A DNA stretch of 64,000 nucleotides, taken from ZC4RG30 sp965652645. GTDB lineage: Bacteria; Pseudomonadota; Gammaproteobacteria; Steroidobacterales; Steroidobacteraceae. The position numbers and the translations under genes are program-made. Position 1 is the stretch's first letter. The number at the start of each line of letters is the position of its first letter. This document shows positions 57,904 through 64,000 of this stretch, in pieces. The stretch lies in the NCBI GenBank assembly GCA_965652645.1, contig CBFGXE010000014.1, forward strand, positions 1 to 64,000. The letters are read 5' to 3'. The notes beneath the pieces are model-generated. The model made no database searches, was not told the origin of the DNA, and worked only from the letters and a program-made list of their open reading frames with translations.

Positions 57904-58098
57904 TCATTGCACTCCCAGCAATCTCATCACGATTTTTGCAATTGCAATGCCCGCAAATCCGCAAGTCACCACCCACATCAGCGGATAGACGAAGTCCTCC
58001 GTAAAGGATGGACGAGACTCCAGGCGATTGACATCGCTCCGCAGGCGCTCAATCTCGGACTCCAGCCTGGTAATCCGGCTTTCCGCCGCCGTGTTCAT
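57904..58098 (-). CDS. Small coiled-coil membrane protein (64 residues)
   Basis: MNTAAESRITRLESEIERL starts a short coiled coil (residues 5-30). FVYPLMWVVTCGFAGIAIAK (about 37-56) is a membrane helix. The ATG at 58098 is preceded by a good GGAGG, which supports a real gene despite the size. It shares orientation, lower GC and the coiled-coil-plus-C-terminal-helix plan with the neighbour at 57367, so the two are probably related in function. No function is known. Confidence 0.65.
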   Translation of the reverse strand: MNTAAESRITRLESEIERLRSDVNRLESRPSFTEDFVYPLMWVVTCGFAGIAIAKIVMRLLGVQ

Positions 58099-58142
58099 TG
58101 CGGGCCTCCAAACTTTCGACGCGCTCTGAATATTAACGCCGA

Positions 58143-58209
58143 CGACAATCCCTGATTGTCGACTTTCAATTGTCAACCCGCCGCATTGTCAACCACCCAA
58201 ATTGTCAAC
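58143..58209. repeat. Hairpin followed by three spaced ATTGTCAAC direct repeats upstream of guaA
   Basis: CGACAAT and ATTGTCG (58143-58161) form a 7-bp hairpin with a 5-nt loop. ATTGTCAAC then recurs at 58169, 58185 and 58201, exactly 16 bp apart; the hairpin's right arm (58155) is a fourth, partial copy. The last ends eight bases before the guaA start. On the minus strand each repeat reads GTTGACAAT, which contains a perfect TTGACA. The regular spacing suggests repeated protein-binding sites or a duplicated short leader. Confidence 0.6.
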
Positions 58210-58217
58210 CTGACCCG

Positions 58218-59792
58218 ATGACCGACATCCACGCCCACCGCATCCTCATCCTCGACTTCGGCTCCCAGTACACCCAGCTCATCGCGCGCCGCGTGCGCGA
58301 GCTCGGCGTCTACTGCGAGATCCACCCCTGGGACGCCGGCGATGCCGCCGTCACCGACTTCAACCCCAAAGGCATCATCCTCTCCGGCGGCCCCGAGTCC
58401 GTGCTGCAGCCCGACGCCCCCGCCGCGCCGCAGGCCGTGTGGAGCGCCGGCGTGCCCGTGCTCGGCATCTGCTACGGCATGCAGACCATGGCCGCCCAGC
58501 TCGGCGGCAAGGTCGAGATGGGCGTCGTGCATGAGTTCGGCTACGCCCAGGTGCGCGCCCGCGGCCATTCCGCCCTGCTGCGCGACATCGAGGACCACGT
58601 CAGCCCCGAAGGCCACGGCCTGCTCGACGTGTGGATGAGCCACGGCGACCAGGTGACCACGCTGCCGCAGGGCTTCAAGCTCATCGCCAGCACCGCCGAT
58701 GTGCCCATCGCCGGCATGGCCGATGAGACGCGCCACTACTACGCGCTGCAGTTCCACCCCGAGGTCACGCACACGAAGCAGGGCGAGCGCATCTACTCCC
58801 GCTTCGTGCACGAGATCTGCGGCTGCGGCAACAGCTGGAACGCCGGCAACATCATCGAGGACGCCATCACCCGCGTGCGCGCGCAGGTGGGCAAGGGCAA
58901 GGTGCTGCTCGGCCTTTCCGGCGGCGTGGATTCCTCCGTGGTCGCGGCCCTGCTGCACAAGGCCATCGGCGAGCAGCTCACCTGCGTGTTCGTCGACCAC
59001 GGCCTGCTGCGGCTCAACGAGGGGGATGAGGTGATGCGCGTGTTCGCGCAGAACCTCGGCGTGAAGGTGATCCGCGTCAATGCCGAGCAGCGCTACTTCC
59101 AGGCGCTCAAGGGCGTGGTGGATCCGGAGGCCAAGCGCAAGATCATCGGCAAGCTGTTCATCGACGTGTTCGAGGAGGAGAGCCGGCGCATCAAGGATGT
59201 GGAGTTCCTGGCGCAGGGGACCATCTATCCGGATGTCATCGAGTCAGCCGGAGGCAAGACGGGCAAGGCGCATGTGATCAAGAGCCATCACAACGTGGGT
59301 GGGTTGCCGGCGCATATGCGGCTGAAGCTGGTGGAGCCGCTGAGGGAGCTGTTCAAGGATGAGGTGAGGAGGATTGGCTTGGAACTGGGGCTGCCGGCGG
59401 AGATGGTGTATCGGCATCCGTTTCCGGGGCCGGGGCTGGGGGTGAGGATCCTGGGGGAGGTCACGCAGGAGGTGGCCAATACGCTGCGTGAGGCGGATCA
59501 CATCTTCATCGAGGAGCTGAGGAAGGCGGGGTGGTATGAGAAGACCAGTCAGGCTTTTGCGGTGTTTTTGCCGGTGAAGAGTGTGGGGGTCACCGGCGAT
59601 GGGCGGCGGCATGAGCCGGTGATTGCGCTCAGGGCGGTGCAGACGGTGGACTTCATGACGGCGCATTGGGCGCCGTTGCCATATCAACTGTTGGATGTGT
59701 GTTCGCGAAGGATTGTGAACGAGGTCAAGGGAGTTTCACGGGTGGTCTACGACATTAGTGGCAAGCCCCCAGCCACAATTGAGTGGGAGTAG
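58218..59792 (+). CDS. guaA: GMP synthase (glutamine-hydrolysing)
   Basis: Converts XMP to GMP using glutamine and ATP. The 524-residue protein has the GATase domain with C85 in LGICYGMQTM and FHPEVTHT, the PP-loop LSGGVDSSVVAAL near 232-244, and the dimerisation domain ending PPATIEWE. All parts are intact. From about base 59200 codon choice shifts: GGG and AGG become common where upstream GGC and CGC dominate, although the protein stays conserved. This hints that the 3' part was replaced by recombination, next to the low-GC island. Confidence 0.96.
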   Translation: MTDIHAHRILILDFGSQYTQLIARRVRELGVYCEIHPWDAGDAAVTDFNPKGIILSGGPESVLQPDAPAAPQAVWSAGVPVLGICYGMQTMAAQLGGKVEMGVVHEFGYAQVRARGHSALLRDIEDHVSPEGHGLLDVWMSHGDQVTTLPQGFKLIASTADVPIAGMADETRHYYALQFHPEVTHTKQGERIYSRFVHEICGCGNSWNAGNIIEDAITRVRAQVGKGKVLLGLSGGVDSSVVAALLHKAIGEQLTCVFVDHGLLRLNEGDEVMRVFAQNLGVKVIRVNAEQRYFQALKGVVDPEAKRKIIGKLFIDVFEEESRRIKDVEFLAQGTIYPDVIESAGGKTGKAHVIKSHHNVGGLPAHMRLKLVEPLRELFKDEVRRIGLELGLPAEMVYRHPFPGPGLGVRILGEVTQEVANTLREADHIFIEELRKAGWYEKTSQAFAVFLPVKSVGVTGDGRRHEPVIALRAVQTVDFMTAHWAPLPYQLLDVCSRRIVNEVKGVSRVVYDISGKPPATIEWE

Positions 59793-59948
59793 TCGCAGAG
59801 CAGGGGTTGCCTTAGGTCTTAAGTTGTACGTCTTAAGTTGTACTTGGTGCTCTCGCTCAGAGGCAGGTCGATGCGCGGGGAGAAGATAAGCACCAAGAGT
59901 TTGGCGCACTTGCCATCTAGGAACTGAAGAACAAGAGAGGTCCGAGCG
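59793..59948 (+). promoter_or_regulatory. Gap between guaA and the defence island with tandem and inverted repeats
   Basis: This 156-nt gap marks the drop in GC. It contains a perfect 14-bp tandem repeat GTCTTAAGTTGTAC (59816-59829 and 59830-59843). It also holds a perfect 9-bp inverted repeat, CTTGGTGCT (59843-59851) with AGCACCAAG (59889-59897). These may be control sites for the hamAB promoter or the scar of integration. A GAGAGG ribosome binding site precedes the ATG at 59949. I see no clear -35/-10 pair. Confidence 0.5.
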
Positions 59949-60929
59949 ATGACCATCGTTAGCGGCACTGCGGATCCGTTCTCCATGGCTTTCGCCGCAT
60001 TGAAGGAAGCTCCAAGCGTAGATCGGTATCTCCTGAAGTGTGATACGGAGGGTCCGTCCACACTTCCTCCCGTGCATCTTATCTTTCCGAAATTTAGAGA
60101 GGACGCTCCTGACATTCAGGCCCTGGCGGAGTGGCTTTGCTTCTGCGCAGTTAACTACGCAATCCCCCTAAAGAAGCGGATGCGGGCGTCCGCAGATGCC
60201 GCGACGAGCTCCACGGGCGGGGATATGGTTTTTGCGGCGCGCCTGGTGAATGAAGCAAAGCGCGCCTTCATGGAGTTCAATAAGAAGTACCCGAACAGAG
60301 CCAGCGAAGTTGGCGAGTTGCTCGCTTACGTGGTGGCGTTGCATTACCTGAATGCGCCACAAATCGCTTCCAAGATGGCGCTAAAAACTAGCAATAATAT
60401 GCCGATTCACGGTCTCGACGGCATCCACGCAAAGTTTTCTGACGGCGTGATGACTCTCTATTTTCTGGAGTCGAAGCTCGCGCTGACGTCTAAAGGTGGA
60501 ATTAGGAAATACGCCGAATCGGCAGCAAGCTTCGCTGCGAACAGAAAACAGTATTTGATCGAGTATGAAGTGCTCTCAGATCTCGGAAACTTGAGTGCCT
60601 TATCGGAAGAAAATCGGAAGATCGCTCTGGAATATTTGGATGTCTATGGGGCTAAGAAGGACTTCAGGGTTGAAAGATCCATTGGTGTAATCTGCTACTC
60701 GGAAAAAAGACTCTATTCAAGAAAAGAAAAGAAAGGCGATGAAGTTCCGCCGGCCGCGCATGAAAAGGCATTTGCAGAGAGGCTAAGGGGGTCCGCAGAA
60801 GAGTTCTCATCGGCCGCGAAGTCGGCCCTTAAGAAGAAGGGAACAGATCCATCTGACTGTCAATTATTTTTTGTCGCTCTTCCAGATGTAAGAGTGCTCA
60901 GGAGCACATTTCAGGAGGGGATGAAGTGA
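59949..60929 (+). CDS. hamA: HamA nuclease-like effector of a Hachiman anti-phage system (DUF1837)
   Basis: A 326-residue protein whose core matches the DUF1837/HamA family, a PD-(D/E)xK-like nuclease that in studied Hachiman systems is released to degrade DNA when its helicase partner senses damaged or phage DNA. Candidate catalytic residues are E123 (VGELLAY), D157 (HGLDGIH), and E174 with K176 (FLESKLAL), all intact. The C-terminal half is Lys-rich and likely contacts the helicase. The hamB start overlaps its stop by four bases. GC is clearly lower than in the chromosome upstream. Confidence 0.85.
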   Translation: MTIVSGTADPFSMAFAALKEAPSVDRYLLKCDTEGPSTLPPVHLIFPKFREDAPDIQALAEWLCFCAVNYAIPLKKRMRASADAATSSTGGDMVFAARLVNEAKRAFMEFNKKYPNRASEVGELLAYVVALHYLNAPQIASKMALKTSNNMPIHGLDGIHAKFSDGVMTLYFLESKLALTSKGGIRKYAESAASFAANRKQYLIEYEVLSDLGNLSALSEENRKIALEYLDVYGAKKDFRVERSIGVICYSEKRLYSRKEKKGDEVPPAAHEKAFAERLRGSAEEFSSAAKSALKKKGTDPSDCQLFFVALPDVRVLRSTFQEGMK

Positions 60930-63478
60930 GCGCGGACTTTGCGGAGGAGTTGTCGTCCCGGATTCAGTCACATGAGGCTTTCTGGAAGGATCTTCAAGAA
61001 CTCCAGAGGTACGGGGTCAGATCTTGCATCGGAATAGAAAGTTTCCGTGCTGAAATTCAATCGGAAATTCGCCCCGATGTGATAGACAGGCTGATGTACT
61101 GCGCATCGGTGTTTTCGCAGACTTCAGATGAAAAGAACAAATCGCTGGCCCAAACCATTTCCTTAAATGCATTGCTTTCGACATCTGGAAGTAGGGTTCG
61201 GGAGAGGTCCGCAGTGCTGATGGCGCAGATAGGAAACTTTCCCGGTGCAAAATTTATTGAGGACCTTCACGATGCAGCGCCATCGACCCTACAAGGTTTT
61301 CTTGCACAACAGATATTGAGGGGCATTAATTCGATAGAGATTGATGGAAAGAGTGTCCCCTTAACGGATTTCCAGCGTGAAGTATGGAGGGCATTGCTTC
61401 GTTCTGAGCTTACGTCTATATCGGCGCCGACCTCTGCCGGGAAATCTTTCTTGGTAATCGAATATATATGCCAAAAGGCGCTTAGTTCGCAAAGTTTCAC
61501 AGCCATCTATGTCGCACCTACTCGAGCTCTTTTGGCTGAAGTAGGGCGAAAGTTTTCAGCTCGCCTCGGTGATCCCTCTGATATTAGGGTTTCGACGGTG
61601 CCGGGGCTGGATCCAGAAGGAAGAACCAAGCAGATCTATGTCCTTACACAGGAACGACTTCACGTACTCCTGTCTTTAGCAAACGTTTCGGCGGACATCG
61701 TCGTAGTTGATGAGGCGCAAAACTTGGCGGATGGCGCTCGCGGAATGATTCTTCAGGACTGCCTTGAAAGAATTCGTAGGGTTTCCCAACGAACTAAAGT
61801 CGTCCTGCTTTCGCCGGGCGCAGTTGGCTTTGTCGATGTTGCCCGATTATTGGACCTTGGCCAGATTGATGTGAGGACAACGGGGCTTTCGCCAGTACTT
61901 CAGAATCGCATTCGCGTTGAAGCGATTAGGGGTAATCCAAAATCCCTCAACCTCTCTCTTATTGGCGAAAATTCCGTAACGCCAATTGGTGTATTACGCA
62001 CAGAAAGGGGTGTGGGCGATGCTCGTACAAGGCTTGCCGCGGCCGCACTTGAGCTCGGCGGTCTCGGAGGCTCTCTTGTCTACGCAACCGGACCAGTCGA
62101 AGCTGAAGCAACAAGTAAGCAATTGACCGCAGATCTGGCGAAGGAAGGGGTAGGGGGTCGCGAGGAGCTTTGCGAGTTTATTAAGCAGCATATTCATCCT
62201 GATTACGGATTGGCGAATATGGTTCTACATGGCGTGGCATTCCACTACGGGCGCATGCCGACATTGCTGCGAGAAGCTCTGGAAAGAGGATTCTCTGAAG
62301 GAAATATCAGGTATCTCGTTTGCACAACTACTCTTTTTCAGGGGGTAAATCTTCCAGCAAGGAGCGTGTTTATTAATACGCCAACCCGAGGTAGAGGTAC
62401 GTTGCTCGAGCCCGCCCAGCTCTGGAATTTTGCTGGCCGAGCGGGCCGCCTCGGAAAGGACATTGTTGGAAATGTGTTTCTGGTTGACTACGAACAGTGG
62501 GAAGCTAAGAGCTTAGATAAACCGGCGAGTTATCTGGTCTATCCTGCGTTGGCTGAGACGATCAGGCGGGACTTTGATGCTGTTGTCAAAGCAATGTCAG
62601 GGGATAATCCGGTTTCTATTCGGCAGAGCCAGGAGGAGCGAGATGCTCATGCCGCTGCCGGGCTTCTCATGGCACGGGCGTCGGGGAAGCGGACATCGCA
62701 GTTCCTCAAGAGACTCACCTCGCTTTCTGAATCTCAACGAGCTAGCTTGGAAGTAGAGGCCGATCTTGCAGTCGAAAAGCTCGATTTGCCGTCGAGCGTG
62801 ATAGAGAGTAACTGGACGGTTAACTTGCATGGCCTCCAAAGGCTTGCTGCAAGAATGAAGGACAAGATTGCAGAAGGGGAGCTTGAGGACCTCGTTCCCC
62901 TGCATCCGGCGGAACCGAACGCCTATGAGCGCTATAGCCGAATCTTTGGCCGGATTGCGCGGGAAGTTCTTGGAATGAAAGGTCAGTCTATCGCTAGGTA
63001 CGGTGCATTTATCGCGACATACGCAGTTCCATGGATGAAAGGAGCGCCATATCCGGTTCTCCTTAGAAAGTGGATAGATTTCAAGACAAAGCGGAGGGCG
63101 GAACCGTCGGTCGACAAAGCGATACGAGAAGGATTTGACTTCTTCGAAGATGTCCTTCGATTCCAGATGGTGCAGCTTGGAAAGGCTTACTTGGATGTGC
63201 TCCATTACGTTCTTGGAGAAGTGGGGGAGGAGGCACAGAGAGCAAAGGCATTTGACTTTGCACTTGCTCTGGAGCTGGGCGTGTCTACTACAACTGGAAG
63301 GGCATTTGTTGAGTTGGGGGCCTCCAGGATTGCCGCTGTAGCTCTGGAATCACTATTTCCAGATTCTGAATTAACCGCCTCGGAGGCCAGGGCGAAGCTA
63401 AGGACATTGGATCTAAAGGCGGTAGCGCTCTCTCCCGTAATCGTTGGGGAATTGCGACAGTTGAAGCTGGTTGATTGA
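60926..63478 (+). CDS. hamB: HamB helicase of a Hachiman anti-phage system
   Basis: An 850-residue superfamily 2, Ski2-like helicase. Residues 1-140 form a helical N-terminal region. The Q motif (LTDFQREVW), Walker A SAPTSAGKS (166-174), motif Ia VAPTRALLAEV, motif II DEAQ (262-265), TTLFQGVNLPA and motif VI NFAGRAGRLG (about 499-508) show intact RecA-like domains. Motif III is unusual (LLSPGA rather than SAT). The last 300 residues are helical with no recognised domain. Length and pairing with HamA fit Hachiman. GTG start overlaps hamA (GTGA). Confidence 0.88.
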   Translation: MSADFAEELSSRIQSHEAFWKDLQELQRYGVRSCIGIESFRAEIQSEIRPDVIDRLMYCASVFSQTSDEKNKSLAQTISLNALLSTSGSRVRERSAVLMAQIGNFPGAKFIEDLHDAAPSTLQGFLAQQILRGINSIEIDGKSVPLTDFQREVWRALLRSELTSISAPTSAGKSFLVIEYICQKALSSQSFTAIYVAPTRALLAEVGRKFSARLGDPSDIRVSTVPGLDPEGRTKQIYVLTQERLHVLLSLANVSADIVVVDEAQNLADGARGMILQDCLERIRRVSQRTKVVLLSPGAVGFVDVARLLDLGQIDVRTTGLSPVLQNRIRVEAIRGNPKSLNLSLIGENSVTPIGVLRTERGVGDARTRLAAAALELGGLGGSLVYATGPVEAEATSKQLTADLAKEGVGGREELCEFIKQHIHPDYGLANMVLHGVAFHYGRMPTLLREALERGFSEGNIRYLVCTTTLFQGVNLPARSVFINTPTRGRGTLLEPAQLWNFAGRAGRLGKDIVGNVFLVDYEQWEAKSLDKPASYLVYPALAETIRRDFDAVVKAMSGDNPVSIRQSQEERDAHAAAGLLMARASGKRTSQFLKRLTSLSESQRASLEVEADLAVEKLDLPSSVIESNWTVNLHGLQRLAARMKDKIAEGELEDLVPLHPAEPNAYERYSRIFGRIAREVLGMKGQSIARYGAFIATYAVPWMKGAPYPVLLRKWIDFKTKRRAEPSVDKAIREGFDFFEDVLRFQMVQLGKAYLDVLHYVLGEVGEEAQRAKAFDFALALELGVSTTTGRAFVELGASRIAAVALESLFPDSELTASEARAKLRTLDLKAVALSPVIVGELRQLKLVD

Positions 63479-63537
63479 CTTGGAGGCACGCTTCTTGTTT
63501 TCCGCATCATCACTTTGAGAAATGCAACTCTATAGTC

Positions 63538-64000
63538 ATGCGCAAATCCGTTCTGTATGAGACCTATTGGCAATTCGCCGCCGAGAGGCATGCGATCTAC
63601 ATGAGAAGGATTCATGGTTCGGAGGGTCCGTGGACTTCGGATCCAGTTCTCGGGAGCCACCGTTTCACCAACACCTTCAGGGCTGCCGATCGCGTTAGCC
63701 AGTACCTTATCCGAAATGTTCAATATGGCGGAAATAGGTCGCAAGACATCCGTGAAATCGTCTTTAGAACTTTGCTATTCAAATTCTTCAATCGTATCGA
63801 TACTTGGGAGCTACTTGAGGAGCATTTAGGACCTATTGAATACGAGGCATTCGATTGGCCTAAGGCCAGTTCAATTCTGCTTGCTGCAATGCGCGCTGGC
63901 CGCCGCCTTTACTCTGCTGCATACATTATGCCTCCCCCTAGGCTGGGTCATGCACGCAAACATGACAATCATCTGGCTCTGTTGAAGAGATTGATGGAGG
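63538..64000 (+). CDS. 5-hmdU DNA kinase helical-domain-like protein (3' end outside the window)
   Basis: An ATG at 63538 opens a frame that runs uninterrupted for 154 codons to the window edge. It starts MRKSVLYETYWQFAAERHAI, then GPWTSDPVLGSHRFTNTFRA, ADRVSQYLIRNVQYG, FRTLLFKFFNRIDTWELLEE and LYSAAYIMPP. This pattern resembles what I remember of the helical domain of 5-hydroxymethyluracil DNA kinases (HMUDK_hel), linked to hypermodified thymine in phage DNA. It follows hamB by 59 nt on the same strand with the same low GC. The assignment is by eye and the catalytic part may lie beyond the window. Confidence 0.65.
   Translation, partial: MRKSVLYETYWQFAAERHAIYMRRIHGSEGPWTSDPVLGSHRFTNTFRAADRVSQYLIRNVQYGGNRSQDIREIVFRTLLFKFFNRIDTWELLEEHLGPIEYEAFDWPKASSILLAAMRAGRRLYSAAYIMPPPRLGHARKHDNHLALLKRLME

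Noticed and set aside
58171..58208. TTGACA boxes on the minus strand as proven promoters of the small antisense gene
   Set aside because: No -10 hexamer occurs at the right distance from any copy. The nearest TAATAT is too far from a consensus -35.
58218..59792. Integrase or att duplication at the guaA 3' end inside the window
   Set aside because: No integrase gene and no second copy of the guaA terminal sequence is visible before base 64000. They could lie beyond the window.

Overview
The window reads as an ordinary chromosome segment of a high-GC gammaproteobacterium. The synteny blocks (queA-tgt-yajC-secD-secF, ndk-rlmN-pilW-rodZ-like-hisS-yfgM-like-bamB-der, xerD-dsbC, xseA near guaB-guaA), the diaminopimelate-type murein recycling ligase Mpl, and the frequent GTG/TTG starts fit a Xanthomonadales/Nevskiales-like lineage. 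This is inference from gene content; no rRNA is present to confirm it. Coding density is very high, many genes overlap by 1-8 nt, and no gap exceeds about 190 nt.

Layout. 1-3811: the Lys/Ala-rich tail of a cut gene, RNase D, a membrane protein, Mpl and a LON-substrate-binding protein. 3818-10462: CpdA, then a glycolysis/pentose block tkt-gap-pgk-pyk. 10519-19129: exported peroxiredoxin, patatin lipase, MgtE, ETF-ubiquinone oxidoreductase, PlsC, XerD, DsbC-like lipoprotein, ferredoxin, Nudix enzyme. 19225-28504: GGDEF/EAL protein, tRNA-Leu(CAA), double-PDZ protein, queuosine genes, Sec accessory operon and a TerC protein. 28620-34534: a complete branched-chain amino acid ABC transporter (livJHMGF) with an Hsp70-like gene translationally attached. 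34721-39196: chemoreceptor-like Cache protein, SuhB, TrmJ, an IscS fused to a degenerate IscU domain, and IscA. 39301-46753: the ndk-to-der block. 46757-55800: M23 peptidase, a ccdA/ccdB fusion remnant, exported glutathione peroxidase, a glutamine amidotransferase, XseA, a DMT transporter and a 1374-residue envelope protein.

55884-64000: guaB and guaA, normally adjacent, are separated by two small antisense coiled-coil/membrane genes of lower GC. The last third of guaA changes codon usage, and immediately after it the composition falls sharply (about half GC by eye, against roughly two thirds or more before). The low-GC segment holds a two-gene Hachiman-type anti-phage system (HamA nuclease, HamB helicase) followed, on the same strand, by a gene that runs off the window and resembles the helical domain of 5-hydroxymethyluracil DNA kinases. 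This island is the most interesting part of the window: Hachiman is known, but a linked modified-base enzyme beside it is worth testing as an extended defence module.

How the genes work together: most of the window is housekeeping (central carbon metabolism, tRNA modification, protein export, outer-membrane assembly, purine synthesis). The possibly novel items are the IscS-IscU fusion, the ccdAB fusion relic, the soluble receptor-like Cache protein, the giant envelope protein and the defence island at the guaA 3' end.
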